Positions 6,499-15,611 of a stretch of 64,000 nucleotides of DNA are shown here, one piece after another. The position numbers and the translations under genes were made by a program. The first letter of the stretch is position 1, and every line of letters begins with the position of its first letter. The notes under the pieces are model-generated. The model saw only the letters and a list, made by a program, of their open reading frames with translations, was not told where the DNA came from and did not search any database. Source of the DNA: Paenibacillus sp. R14(2021) (lineage in GTDB: Bacteria; Bacillota; Bacilli; Paenibacillales; Paenibacillaceae); assembly GCF_019431355.1 (NCBI RefSeq), contig NZ_CP080269.1, positions 2,108,001 to 2,172,000 of the forward strand, read 5' to 3'.

Positions 6499-8808
6499 TT
6501 AATTCGCAAGCACGTTCGCGATGCCGATGTCATCGAGCATCACTTTGCCTTGGTCGCTCATGAAGTAGAACGTCACGCGCGATAGCTGCGCCGGATCAAA
6601 TTCCGCGCTGCCTGCTTGAAACGCTTTGAACGGCAGGCTGTAGGTCTGGAATACCGGCTCCGTCGGCTCCTTATACTTGCCGTTCATCACGCGCTTCTCC
6701 ATCCAAGGAAAAAGCGTGAAATGCGTATACGGCAGAGGCGTTACGGATTTGAACTGAGCAAGCGGCAGACGCACGGAAGCGCCGTTTCGGCTTTGGAGCT
6801 CGATCTCGACTTCAGGCAGCGGAATCGCCATGCCTTCGTCATCATCGCTGTCGAAGCCGGGCAATTCCCGCTCCAAATTCGTCATATTGAAGACAAATTG
6901 CTGCGAATTGGCCGAGGTCCCGCGATGCAGCTCATCCATCGAAGCAGGCAGCTGCAGCGTGTAGCTGCCGTCACCCTGCTTCCACTGCAGCACGGCGCCG
7001 CGCGTGCCCTTGTCCTTGCCGTCGCGGTCTTCGGCGGAAGCCTCGGACCATTGGAGCTTATCCGCCTTGGCTGTCGCCCCGTTGCTAAGGGTCGTCTTGT
7101 CATAATCCTCGTCGAGTCTTGCAATCGGCAGGAAGCTGCCGTCTTCATAGCGGTTGATGTATGTCGCGTTCGGCAGCCAGGCAGCGCCGGTGCGATAGTC
7201 TTCGAACAGCTTGGCGTATGCCTGCTTGCCGTGAAACGCGGTTTCCAGGAAAGCAGAGACGTACACTTTGGCGATCTGCCGCTGATCCGCGGCGTCCATC
7301 ATTTCGCTGCTGCTGAGCAGCAATCCTCCCGGCAGGCTGTCGTCCATCGTGCCCCATGACGTATTAAAGCGGCTGTGATTCGCCTCTCCAATATAGAGCG
7401 TAGATTTGAAGCGGCCGGAATCCGGCGAGAAGGTCGTACGGATATACTGCCGTTCCCCGTTAAACGTATCCACGTCGCCGTCGCTTGCACCTTGCAGGGA
7501 CAAGTAGTAGGTGTTCTTCAGCTCCGCTTTCTTCTTGTCCACTGTCGTATCCGTCGGCGCAATGGCAATGACTGCTTGAATGCCTATGCCGGACAGACTT
7601 GCGAGCGTTTTGTCGTCCGCGAACCATTTGGTTCGGTCCGCCGCCATCGCCACGGCCTGCCCGCCGCGTGAATGGCCCATTAGCGCGACCTGCTCCAAAT
7701 TCACATGCCCGTAGAACGGGTTGCCCGCACGTGTGTTATAGTCGGCGATCTGCTGCAAATGCTTCAACAAGATCCAGGCGCGAACCTTCATGTCGTTATC
7801 CGGAATGTTCCCCCAGAAGGAATAGTTCAAGAAGTTTGCGTCCACGGATACGGCGATGAAGCCGCGGCTTGCAAGCATTTCGCCCAAATACGCATACCCT
7901 TCGTCCGAAAACTGCTCCATGAGATGATTCCCATGCACCATCAGCACGAGCGGGAAGATGCCTTCGCCTTCCGGCATCCAAACTCGCCCGTTAATCGGCA
8001 GTGCCGTTTCGTCGAAGCCCCAGAACAAGCTTCGCAGCCATTTCCACCGGTGGATATACGCTGAAGCATCCACCGATTGGGATGTGACCGCCGCTCCTGA
8101 CGAGAATTCATTCCGTTTGGTATCTCCCCCGCTGCCGTAGGTGAAGGATTGCACCCGATACAGCCCGGTATCGGCCGGATTATCGGCCTGCAGCAAAGGA
8201 ACTTCCGGTTCGGCCGCAGCCGGCACTGCATCGGCCGGAACATCGCCGTATGCATTAATGGGCCAATTGTTAAAGCTAAGTGCAGCTATCGTTATGGCGG
8301 CAATGAGTGTGATTTTGACCCATGCGGAAACGCGCCGATGAATGAGAAGGCCGACGAATAGCCCGCCGATCAAACCAATCGCGGCAACAGCCGACGCGAG
8401 CACGATCGACAACGAATCACCGACGTCCGTTTCGTCGAACACGTACCAGCTGACTAAGCCCGTGAAGGTCAGTACGCCCGTGCTTAGGCGAGGAATCGGC
8501 ACATAACAAAGTGCCAGTATATAAGCCGCAGCGAAGCCGGCAATCGTCATCGCGAGCGTCCCGATCAGAGCGGCGATGACGACATCGACAGCGGCTCCGA
8601 GCCCTGTCGGCATGCCGAGCGCGGTGACGATGAGCACCGCGCAGCTCATCAGCCAAAGCCCCGCGATGGCAGCGCGCCAAAGCGGTGTATCGAAATGAAG
8701 CGTCGCCTTGCCGCGATTCGCCAGCCAGCCCGCGAACCGTCTCCACCTTGGCTCGCGCGCAGGCGGCAGGGGCAGCGGCGCTTCCGGTCCAATCCATTCA
8801 AGTTCCAT
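6499..8808 (-). CDS. Membrane-anchored alpha/beta hydrolase
   Basis: Protein of 769 residues. The N-terminal ~200 residues hold about five hydrophobic helices (for example LWRAAIAGLWLMSCAVLIV and ITLIAAITIAALSF). A hydrolase domain follows with LVLMVHGNH, the nucleophile elbow MGHSRGGQAV (Ser near residue 380) and IAPTDTTVDKKK. The C-terminal ~180 residues look like a beta-sandwich. The domain resembles dienelactone-hydrolase/cutinase-type esterases; the substrate cannot be assigned. GGGGAG precedes the ATG at 8808. It lies between the metallophosphoesterase and fucU on the same strand. Confidence 0.8.
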   Translation of the reverse strand: MELEWIGPEAPLPLPPAREPRWRRFAGWLANRGKATLHFDTPLWRAAIAGLWLMSCAVLIVTALGMPTGLGAAVDVVIAALIGTLAMTIAGFAAAYILALCYVPIPRLSTGVLTFTGLVSWYVFDETDVGDSLSIVLASAVAAIGLIGGLFVGLLIHRRVSAWVKITLIAAITIAALSFNNWPINAYGDVPADAVPAAAEPEVPLLQADNPADTGLYRVQSFTYGSGGDTKRNEFSSGAAVTSQSVDASAYIHRWKWLRSLFWGFDETALPINGRVWMPEGEGIFPLVLMVHGNHLMEQFSDEGYAYLGEMLASRGFIAVSVDANFLNYSFWGNIPDNDMKVRAWILLKHLQQIADYNTRAGNPFYGHVNLEQVALMGHSRGGQAVAMAADRTKWFADDKTLASLSGIGIQAVIAIAPTDTTVDKKKAELKNTYYLSLQGASDGDVDTFNGERQYIRTTFSPDSGRFKSTLYIGEANHSRFNTSWGTMDDSLPGGLLLSSSEMMDAADQRQIAKVYVSAFLETAFHGKQAYAKLFEDYRTGAAWLPNATYINRYEDGSFLPIARLDEDYDKTTLSNGATAKADKLQWSEASAEDRDGKDKGTRGAVLQWKQGDGSYTLQLPASMDELHRGTSANSQQFVFNMTNLERELPGFDSDDDEGMAIPLPEVEIELQSRNGASVRLPLAQFKSVTPLPYTHFTLFPWMEKRVMNGKYKEPTEPVFQTYSLPFKAFQAGSAEFDPAQLSRVTFYFMSDQGKVMLDDIGIANVLAN

Positions 8809-8914
8809 TAGCAGCTCCCCTAGTGGATGCGTCCTAAACATACAACGGTATACAACGATCAATCTATTAATTATACGACGTAACAGACTTCCGACCAATA
8901 CGCATTTGTTGTCT

Positions 8915-10054
8915 TTACTGGCAGTTAAACCGCACGATGATGGACAAAATCTCGCTGCGGCTGCCGATTCGGATCGGCGGTCCCCATGTCCCGTACCCGG
9001 AGGAGACGATCGCGTGAAGGCTTCCCTTGCGCAGATAACCCCAATCCAGCTCAAAAATTCGCTTGGTCACCAGATGATTAGGCGCCATTTGACCGCGGTG
9101 CGTGTGGCCATGCAGCGACAGGTCAATGCCGGCTTCAGCGATTTCGCGCAGCGCGCCCGGCTGATGGTCCAGCATGATCATCGGCTTGGCCCCATCCAAG
9201 CCTGCGCTCAGCTCTGCCGCCGAAGCGCGGTTGCGGTCAGTCTTGTCTTTGCGCCCGATGAGGTAGAAGCTGCCATCGATGAGAAGCGTCTCGTCCAGCA
9301 GCACGGGAAGACCGAGCTCTCGCATGCGCTTCACATATGTTTCAATGCCGCCCCCGTAATACTCGTGGTTGCCGAGGATGGCATAGGTACCGAAACGGGT
9401 TTGGATTTGGGCCAATTGACTGCCGAAATCATGACGGATGAACGGCTCGACGTCGTCATCCAGCACGTCGCCGGGAAGCAGCATGATGTCGGCCTGCAGG
9501 CCATTTACGCGCTCCACGAGCCGGTTCAAATGCTTGCGGCCGACCGTCGTGCCCAAATGCAGGTCCGATGCGACGACGATATGGAGCTGCTGCAGCTCGC
9601 CGGCTGCCTTATCGATCGTAATCTCATAGTTCCGAATGACGGGGCTCCATGCATTCCAAGAGCCTCGCAGCATAATAGCAGCAAGCAGCAGAATAACCGC
9701 GCTTCCGACGCACATAATCGCTGTATCCTTCGGCACAGACGCCGCCCGCAGCAGCCATACGAGCAGATCAGCCGGCGGCAGCATGAGCACGCTGTACTCG
9801 AAGACCGCGATCCATAAGGCGCCAGCCTTCTTGAGTCCGGTCACCAAGAAACCCGGCAGCACCCTGCGAAGCAGTCTTGCGAACAAATAGCCGAAGGCAA
9901 TCAGGACATAGAGCGGCCAGAAAACCGCTCCCAGTATGCCGGTTCCCGTGGCTTCTTCGAGGTAGAACTGCAGATGCCACCCGACGTAAGCCTGCAAGAA
10001 AGTAAACAGCAGCAGAATAAGCAGCACTCTGAGAGGAGCCGGTAATTTACGCAT
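8915..10054 (-). CDS. Membrane metallophosphoesterase (YkuE/YaeI-like)
   Basis: Protein of 379 residues. About four transmembrane segments fill residues 1-130. A calcineurin-like phosphoesterase domain follows with all metal-binding motifs: VASDLHLG, LPGDVLDDD, LGNHEYY, LDHQPG and LHGHTHRGQ. Family members hydrolyse phosphodiesters such as lipid-linked phosphate groups; the substrate is unknown. GGGGGAC lies 5-6 bases before the ATG. It is the first gene of a run with the hydrolase and fucU genes. Confidence 0.88.
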   Translation of the reverse strand: MRKLPAPLRVLLILLLFTFLQAYVGWHLQFYLEEATGTGILGAVFWPLYVLIAFGYLFARLLRRVLPGFLVTGLKKAGALWIAVFEYSVLMLPPADLLVWLLRAASVPKDTAIMCVGSAVILLLAAIMLRGSWNAWSPVIRNYEITIDKAAGELQQLHIVVASDLHLGTTVGRKHLNRLVERVNGLQADIMLLPGDVLDDDVEPFIRHDFGSQLAQIQTRFGTYAILGNHEYYGGGIETYVKRMRELGLPVLLDETLLIDGSFYLIGRKDKTDRNRASAAELSAGLDGAKPMIMLDHQPGALREIAEAGIDLSLHGHTHRGQMAPNHLVTKRIFELDWGYLRKGSLHAIVSSGYGTWGPPIRIGSRSEILSIIVRFNCQ

Positions 10055-10178
10055 GAATGTCCCCCGTGAATGTTCGATTTAAGTTGATGCTCCGAATCTA
10101 GCAAGTCTCCTATCAGTATAGCGATTTTACGATTAAAATGCGATGCTCCCCGGTCTCTCCCCAAGAAGCCGAACATCG

Positions 10179-10215
10179 CAAAAAAACCGCAGTCCGCTCA
10201 AGGCGACTGCGGTTC
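10179..10215 (-). terminator. Rho-independent terminator after AraC gene
   Basis: On the minus strand, AACCGCAGTCGCC / GGaCTGCGGTT stem followed by T7. It overlaps the last codon of the AraC gene and is almost identical to the terminator at 12099-12132. Confidence 0.85.
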
Positions 10216-11063
10216 TAGCTGATGCGATAATCCCTAGGCGGCAGACGGAACCGTTTCTTGAACACCCGTTCGAAGTGCGGCAGCGTGTTGAAGCCGGAGG
10301 CAAAGCAGATTTCCGTCACCGGCAGCCGGGTCGTTCTCAGTAATGACCGCGCGAACTGAAGCCGCAGCTCCTGCACGTATGACTGGAACGTGGCGCCTGT
10401 ACCTTTGCGGAAGCATTCGCTGAAGTAGTTGGCGGACAAGCCGCAGTACGCGGCTGTTTCCTGAAGCGAGAGTGTTTCGCGGAAATGATGCTGGATGTAA
10501 ATGAGCGCCTTGCGCACCGCCGAGGGAATTGCCTGCCCGGTCACTGTTGCTCGGTACGCTGAGTTTTGCGCCGCACGGCACTTGCGGGACAATTCAACGA
10601 GCAGACGTTCGACGCTGCCCTGAATGAGAAGCTCGCTTCCCGGCTCCCTATGTTCAGCCTCCTGCCAGATGAGCGCGAATTCACGCTCCGCGTATTCGGT
10701 GTCCTCGAGCCCATAATCTGCGGCGTAAACCATCCGGTAATCGAACAAAAGCTCCAGCAGCGGTTCACGAATAAACGGATCATTGAAGATCAAATCATAC
10801 AACTGCAGCGTTTCGCCGGGATGCGGCTCCAGGCTGTGAAAATCGGCAGGCGTCAGCAGGAAGACACTCCCCCGCGAAAGCGGCATGGCAACCCCATTTA
10901 GAATATGTGTCCCGCTCCCGGCAACGACAAAGCCCATTTCAAAAAATTCGTGCCAATGCGTGTCGATCCGACCGTCGATCCGATGCCGGAAGAGACGGAC
11001 GGGTGACGCTAGCGTCATATAGCTGTCGTTCAACAGCCTTTGCGGTTCTTTATCGGCGCCCAT
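10215..11063 (-). CDS. AraC family transcriptional regulator with N-terminal cupin
   Basis: Protein of 282 residues. The N-terminal AraC-type sensor cupin (DGRIDTHWHEFFEMGFVVAG, then LSRGSVFLLTPADFHSL) is followed by two HTH motifs: LSLQETAAYCGLSANYFSEC and LPVTEICFASGFNTLPHFER. It ends in a canonical RLPPRDYR. The sensed ligand is unknown. It lies just downstream of two phytanoyl-CoA-dioxygenase-like genes on the same strand and probably regulates one or both. Confidence 0.88.
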   Translation of the reverse strand: MGADKEPQRLLNDSYMTLASPVRLFRHRIDGRIDTHWHEFFEMGFVVAGSGTHILNGVAMPLSRGSVFLLTPADFHSLEPHPGETLQLYDLIFNDPFIREPLLELLFDYRMVYAADYGLEDTEYAEREFALIWQEAEHREPGSELLIQGSVERLLVELSRKCRAAQNSAYRATVTGQAIPSAVRKALIYIQHHFRETLSLQETAAYCGLSANYFSECFRKGTGATFQSYVQELRLQFARSLLRTTRLPVTEICFASGFNTLPHFERVFKKRFRLPPRDYRIS

Positions 11064-11120
11064 GCGTATTGATCCGCCTCCTTCGCTAGGCTATCATCTT
11101 TTCTTACTATTATACGTCAA

Positions 11121-11864
11121 CTATACGTTAACGAAATTGTTTCCTGCGATATCTTTCCCGCGTGCCAGCCAGACCTTGAAGCCCGGGTTCTTCTCCGGAA
11201 ACACCTTCGCGTCCGTGGCAAAATAACGCATCGTATAGCCGCATCGGCGATTAGGGCTCGAATTGGCTGCTGCACCGTGAATGATGCGAGAATCGTGGAT
11301 CGAGCATTGGCCCGGCTCCAATTCGAAATAAACGGCTTTGGTTGCATCGATATTCTTAATTTGGGTGGCGAAAATATTGTCGTCCTCGCTAACCGCCTCA
11401 TAATGCGAGAAACCGTTCTTATGCGTGCCCGGTATGACGCGCATGCAGCCGTTCTCTTGCGAGCTTCGGTCGATCGCGAGCCAAACGGTCGCGATTTTAT
11501 CGAATCGACTGAGCCGGCCGTTCCAGTACGCGGAATCTTCATGCCAGGGGGTCTGCTTGCCGATGTGCGGCTCCTTGCAGATGAAATGGCTTGACCACAG
11601 TCCGATATTAGGGCCGAGAATAGGCTCGACCAGATCTAACACCTCATCGCTGAGCAGAAACTTCAGCAGCCGCTCGTCGCGAAAATGCGGCGTATCCAGC
11701 TCGCTGTTCAGCCTTCGGCCTACCAGTTCCCACTGCTCTTCGAAAATCGCTGTCAGCTCCGCCTGCTTCTCCGCGCTGAAGAGCTGATTCCTATAGATCG
11801 CATACCCGTTCTCCTCATAAAACTCCACGTCCGCCTCCGGTAACTTCCCATGAAAAGTCGACAT
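11121..11864 (-). CDS. Phytanoyl-CoA dioxygenase (PhyH) family protein, copy 1
   Basis: Protein of 247 residues of the Fe(II)/2-oxoglutarate oxygenase superfamily. The iron facial triad is visible as H-x-D in QTPWHEDSAYW and a distal His in IHDSRIIHGAAANS, followed by the 2-oxoglutarate-binding Arg (PNRRCGY). The substrate is unknown. AGGAGG lies 8 bases before the ATG at 11864. A 41-bp tandem hairpin repeat sits directly upstream in the leader. A second family member starts at 12962 on the same strand. Confidence 0.85.
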   Translation of the reverse strand: MSTFHGKLPEADVEFYEENGYAIYRNQLFSAEKQAELTAIFEEQWELVGRRLNSELDTPHFRDERLLKFLLSDEVLDLVEPILGPNIGLWSSHFICKEPHIGKQTPWHEDSAYWNGRLSRFDKIATVWLAIDRSSQENGCMRVIPGTHKNGFSHYEAVSEDDNIFATQIKNIDATKAVYFELEPGQCSIHDSRIIHGAAANSSPNRRCGYTMRYFATDAKVFPEKNPGFKVWLARGKDIAGNNFVNV

Positions 11865-11880
11865 TGAAAAAACCTCCTGA

Positions 11881-12014
11881 AAGTTTTGTGATAGCAAAAC
11901 TCGCTTCGTAAGCATCGGCTTAAGTTTTGCGATAGCAAAACTCGCTTCGTAAGCATCGGCTTAAGTTTTGCGATAGCAAAACTCGCTTCGTAAGCATCTA
12001 CTTAAGTTTTGCGC
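11881..12014 (-). repeat. 41-bp tandem repeat with hairpins in the leader of the PhyH gene
   Basis: Copies begin at 11881, 11922, 11963 and 12004 (last one partial), exact period 41. Each full unit contains AGTTTTGC-GATA-GCAAAACT, a near-perfect 8-bp hairpin, and the smaller GCTTCGTAAGC palindrome. The first copy differs at one base (TGTG for TGCG). The array ends only a few bases before the ribosome binding site of the dioxygenase gene, so it would lie in its mRNA leader. The period is not a multiple of three, so it is unlikely to be read as a repeated peptide. Confidence 0.9.
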
Positions 12015-12098
12015 TGCTACTACTCGTATTATCGCGCGGCGGCGGCGGAAGCGCTTACCTTCTTCACCGATAAAGTATGCTTATTTTCGGCAGACCTC

Positions 12099-12132
12099 AA
12101 AAAACCGCAGTCCGCTCAAGGCGGCTGCGGTT
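12099..12132 (-). terminator. Rho-independent terminator after second PhyH gene
   Basis: Minus-strand stem AACCGCAGCCGCC / GGaCTGCGGTT plus T-run. It differs at one position from the terminator at 10179-10215. It isolates the second PhyH gene from the repeat-preceded first copy. Confidence 0.85.
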
Positions 12133-12152
12133 ATGAACGAGGGCAAGCATGA

Positions 12153-12962
12153 TTAGTGATAGGTGAACTCCCCGACTTCAATGCCGCAAGGACCGCCGTC
12201 GGGATTGCCCGCAAGCTCCACTTCCGTGCCGTCCGCTTTGTAGAGCGGATTGTAGTGCACATTGATGCTGGCAGCCGAAGCGTTGGCATAATGACAGATG
12301 AACGCCCGGCGGAACTGATCCTTCGTTTTGTTCCGGTAGGAGCCGTGGATCAGGTTGCCATTGAAGAACAGCACGTCGCCTTTATCCATAACGACAGGCA
12401 TGACAACGCCGTCCTTGGGCGGCTTTACAAAATGATTCGTGAAGGATTCCGTCGTATCGGCATGCTCAGGACAAGTGATTTCATGCGCCTGCGTCTTCGG
12501 CACCACGAGCAGGCTGCCATTATCCTCGTGCGCGGCATCGATCGCCGTCCAGGCTGCGATGCAGTTGCCCGGCTCGACTTTCAAATAGAAGTTATCCTGA
12601 TGCAGCGCCTGGCCTCTGGAGCCTGGCGGCTTGTAATAGAACATGCTTTGCGCCGCGTAGGCTTCTTCGCCGTACAAATCCGCCAACACGGCAAGCACCG
12701 GCTGATGCAGCATATATTTCTTCGCCGTTTCGTTGAATCGGTGCGGATGCATTACGCGCGGATAGCGCCTCAGCGGATCCAGGGAGTCCCCCTTCAAATT
12801 CGGCTCGAAATAGCCGGGAATTGTCTCATAGCTCATCTGCTCGAACGTATCTCCAATTGCCGTCAGATCCTCCTGCTGGAACAATCCTTTTACGATCAAA
12901 TACCCTTCCGTATCAAACTGCCGCTTCTGTTCTTCCGTCAGCACCCGCAATGTCTTTGCCAT
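12153..12962 (-). CDS. Phytanoyl-CoA dioxygenase (PhyH) family protein, copy 2
   Basis: Protein of 269 residues. The iron site is HQD in GQALHQDNFYLKVEPG and the distal His in FFNGNLIHGSYRNKT, with Arg in QFRRAFICHY. Fe(II)/2-oxoglutarate hydroxylase fold. It is only distantly similar to copy 1, so they are not a recent duplication. The start is at an ATG preceded by AGGGGGAA. It is divergent from the AraC gene at 13106, which probably regulates it. Confidence 0.87.
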   Translation of the reverse strand: MAKTLRVLTEEQKRQFDTEGYLIVKGLFQQEDLTAIGDTFEQMSYETIPGYFEPNLKGDSLDPLRRYPRVMHPHRFNETAKKYMLHQPVLAVLADLYGEEAYAAQSMFYYKPPGSRGQALHQDNFYLKVEPGNCIAAWTAIDAAHEDNGSLLVVPKTQAHEITCPEHADTTESFTNHFVKPPKDGVVMPVVMDKGDVLFFNGNLIHGSYRNKTKDQFRRAFICHYANASAASINVHYNPLYKADGTEVELAGNPDGGPCGIEVGEFTYH

Positions 12963-13105
12963 TCGTTCTTCCCCCTATCAATCGTTCGCTATAGCTTTAT
13001 TGTAAGCAGGAATGCTACACTGCTGAAGTAAGAATCATGCTAAAAACAATAACAATCCTGCTATATTCCATTGTTCTTATAAGCACCTGGCGAGGGGGAT
13101 TCGCG

Positions 13106-13921
13106 ATGAGCGCATCGGATAGACAGCTGCCTTCGGTCATTAAAGAACGGGGCGAAACGGCGGTAATCGCCGGTCATTTCTATGAGACGGATAATTATGC
13201 TGCCAAGAGACCGTCCGGCATGAGCGACTGGCTCATTACCTACACGCTTGACGGAAGCGGCTGCTTCCTGGTCGACGGACAGGAACGATTCTGCCGGAAA
13301 GGGGACGTGACGCTGCTGCAGCCCGGCGTTGCCCATCAATACGGTACGAACGGGACCCATTGGCAGTTTATGTGGGTGCATTTCACCTCGCGCGTAACCG
13401 AGACCAGTCTGTTGCCCGTAGAGAAGCTGCTCGTCCATACGATCGACAACGATTCTGCCCGCAAGCGCATCCACCGTGCATTCCGGCGAATCGTTGCCGA
13501 CTCCATCGAGCGGAGCGCCTATTGGAGCGAGCTGTGCGAGAACACCCTGCGCGAAATTCTCCTGCTGCTGGCTCGCCGTTTGTCGAAGCCGCTCGATCCG
13601 CGCATCGATGAAATCCAGCATCTGCTGTCCTCGCGCATGCAGGAGCCGGTTCGAATCGATGAGCTGGCCCGAACAGTCGGTCTGTCCCCTTCCAGGCTGT
13701 CGCATCTCTACAAGGAATCGACCGGCACCTCCATCGTCGATTCACTTAACGATATGCGCATTCGCCAAGCAGCGCTGCTGCTGGAGCATACGGACCGGCA
13801 GGCGGCTGAAGTGGCGCTGGATGTCGGCTTCCAGAACTATAATCATTTTGCCGGCCAGTTTCGCAAGCGTTACGGCATGAATCCCCGCGCCTTCAAGAAC
13901 AGGGATGTGCCGCATTTCTGA
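13106..13921 (+). CDS. AraC family transcriptional regulator with N-terminal cupin
   Basis: Protein of 271 residues. The sensor cupin contains SDWLITYTLDGSGCFLVDGQ, KGDVTLLQPGVAHQYGTNG and QFMWVHFTSR, a pattern seen in sugar-type AraC regulators. C-terminal HTHs are VRIDELARTVGLSPSRLSHL and AAEVALDVGFQNYNHFAGQF, ending YGMNPRAFK. GAGGGG lies 8 bases before the ATG at 13106, so the in-frame codon at 13037 is not needed. Divergent from the PhyH gene starting at 12962. Confidence 0.87.
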   Translation: MSASDRQLPSVIKERGETAVIAGHFYETDNYAAKRPSGMSDWLITYTLDGSGCFLVDGQERFCRKGDVTLLQPGVAHQYGTNGTHWQFMWVHFTSRVTETSLLPVEKLLVHTIDNDSARKRIHRAFRRIVADSIERSAYWSELCENTLREILLLLARRLSKPLDPRIDEIQHLLSSRMQEPVRIDELARTVGLSPSRLSHLYKESTGTSIVDSLNDMRIRQAALLLEHTDRQAAEVALDVGFQNYNHFAGQFRKRYGMNPRAFKNRDVPHF

Positions 13922-13922
13922 C

Positions 13923-13972
13923 AAAAAGAGGCGTATGAAAGGGATCACTCCATTCCATACGCCTTTTGTTTA
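13923..13972. terminator. Bidirectional terminator
   Basis: Stem AAAAGAGGCGTATG / CATACGCCTTTTGTTT between the convergent AraC gene (ends 13921) and MFS gene (ends 13985). Confidence 0.85.
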
Positions 13973-13984
13973 CCCTAAGGATGC

Positions 13985-15436
13985 TTAAGCAGCGACTGCT
14001 GCCGCTTTGGCGGCTTTCCCTTTCCTGCGAATCAACAGTGTGAACGGGATGGCGGCAACCGCAATGTAAGTGGCGACCAGGAACACATCGTTCACGCTCA
14101 TCGTGAAGGAAGACAGCGGGATAAGCTTCGGATTGTCAGCACCGCTCTTCGTCAGCTCTGCGATATGCGTGATCGTATGCGATGCCAGCAGCGAGGTGAA
14201 GAGCGCGATTGCGAACGAACCGCCGACATTACGCACCCAGTTGGTCACAGACGACGCATGACCGACCATCGAAGGCCCGATTTCCTCCATGCCCGCCGTG
14301 CTTGTCGCAGCAGCCGCAAACGATACGCCCAGGTTGCGGACTGACATCCACAAGATAATATAGAAGTCCGTACTGTCCGTTTTCATGTGCGTCATTTCAA
14401 AGCTGCCGTAAATAATGAGCGCAAGCCCCACGATCGTCATCCATTTCGCGCCGACGCGCGGGTAGATTTTGCCCGCGATGGGCATGGCCAGCGCCATGAT
14501 TAGAGATGCCGGCAGCAGGATAAGTCCTGTCTTAACCGGCGACATTTGCTGAACGTTTTGCAGGAACAAAGGCACAAGCAGCGTACCGGAATACAAGCTG
14601 ATCGTAATGATCGTATTCGCGACCAACGTAATGGAGAAGCGGAAGTTGCCGAATACGCGCAGATTCAGCAGCGGCTCCTTCGCTCGAAGCTCCCATATAA
14701 TGAAGCCGATCAGGAAAATACCCCCGATGATGAACAAGCTGAGCGTTCTGGCGGAATCCCAGCCCCATAGGCGGCCCTGGCTCAGCGCGACAAGCAGCGA
14801 AGCGCTGCTGATGACGACGGAAAGCAAGCCCAGAATATCGAGCTTCTTGGCGCTGCCAATCCGGTAAGCGGGAATCATCACGGCAATGAAGAGAATCGCG
14901 ATAATGCCGATCGGCACGTTGATGAAGAACAGCCAGCGCCAGCTAAGCTGCTGAATGAGCAAGCCGCTGATCGTAGGTCCGAACGCAGGGGCTAGCATGG
15001 CGGACAAACCCCAGATGCTGACGGCAAACGGCTGTCTTTCTTTCGGAATCACTTGGAAAATGATCGTCATTGTCGTTGGGAGAATTAGTCCGGTAAACAA
15101 GCCTTGAATAATCCGGAATACAATCAGCGATTCAATTCCCCATGCAAATCCGCACAGCAGGGAAAATAGAACAAACCCGATCATGGCGTACAAATAAACG
15201 GTTTTATAACCGAATTTATCGCCCAAGTAACCGGTCAGCGGGGCAACAATGCCGAGCGACAGCATGAACCCGGTCAGCGTCCACTGCACCGTGCTGATCT
15301 GCGAATGGAAATCCTGCATGAAAATAGTCAAAGCCACGTTAATGGTGCTGATCCCCAGAATGCTTAAAAATGCGCCAAAAAAGATCGCGGTCATGACGGG
15401 CCAGAAACGGATGTTCGCTACGTTCGTCGTACTCAT
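13985..15436 (-). CDS. MFS multidrug transporter, DHA2 (EmrB/QacA) family
   Basis: Protein of 483 residues with about 14 transmembrane helices. Typical DHA2 motifs include INVALTIFMQDFHSQISTVQ, TGYLGDKFGYK (motif A) and ISGLLIQQLSWRWLFFINVP (motif C region). It is a proton-driven exporter of drugs or metabolites. AAAGGAGAG precedes the ATG. Divergent from a TetR gene, the usual arrangement for an inducible exporter. The C-terminus is Ala/Lys rich. Confidence 0.9.
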   Translation of the reverse strand: MSTTNVANIRFWPVMTAIFFGAFLSILGISTINVALTIFMQDFHSQISTVQWTLTGFMLSLGIVAPLTGYLGDKFGYKTVYLYAMIGFVLFSLLCGFAWGIESLIVFRIIQGLFTGLILPTTMTIIFQVIPKERQPFAVSIWGLSAMLAPAFGPTISGLLIQQLSWRWLFFINVPIGIIAILFIAVMIPAYRIGSAKKLDILGLLSVVISSASLLVALSQGRLWGWDSARTLSLFIIGGIFLIGFIIWELRAKEPLLNLRVFGNFRFSITLVANTIITISLYSGTLLVPLFLQNVQQMSPVKTGLILLPASLIMALAMPIAGKIYPRVGAKWMTIVGLALIIYGSFEMTHMKTDSTDFYIILWMSVRNLGVSFAAAATSTAGMEEIGPSMVGHASSVTNWVRNVGGSFAIALFTSLLASHTITHIAELTKSGADNPKLIPLSSFTMSVNDVFLVATYIAVAAIPFTLLIRRKGKAAKAAAVAA

Positions 15437-15468
15437 AAATAGTTCGTCTCTCCTTTAATGATGGTACC

Positions 15469-15513
15469 TCACTTTAGTGAACTGATCATAACCCAAAAAA
15501 TAGATTAAGTAAA
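15469..15513 (-). promoter_or_regulatory. MFS promoter with inverted-repeat operator
   Basis: Minus strand: -35 TTTACT (15508-15513), 17-base spacer, -10 TATGAT (15485-15490). The 12-base inverted repeat TCACTTTAGTGA (15469-15480) lies at about the transcription start and is the likely site for the divergent TetR protein. The link to TetR is inferred from position. Confidence 0.6.
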
Positions 15514-15611
15514 CTCATTTCAATGAATTTAGTTTAGTTCGGCTATTTAGTTTATTTTCATGGCTCAGTTGTGTATACTGATGGTTATAGAAAGAGAGTG
15601 TGACGACGCTT

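Noticed and set aside
11881-12014. CRISPR array
   Set aside because: The 41-bp units are directly tandem with no variable spacers and no cas genes are present.
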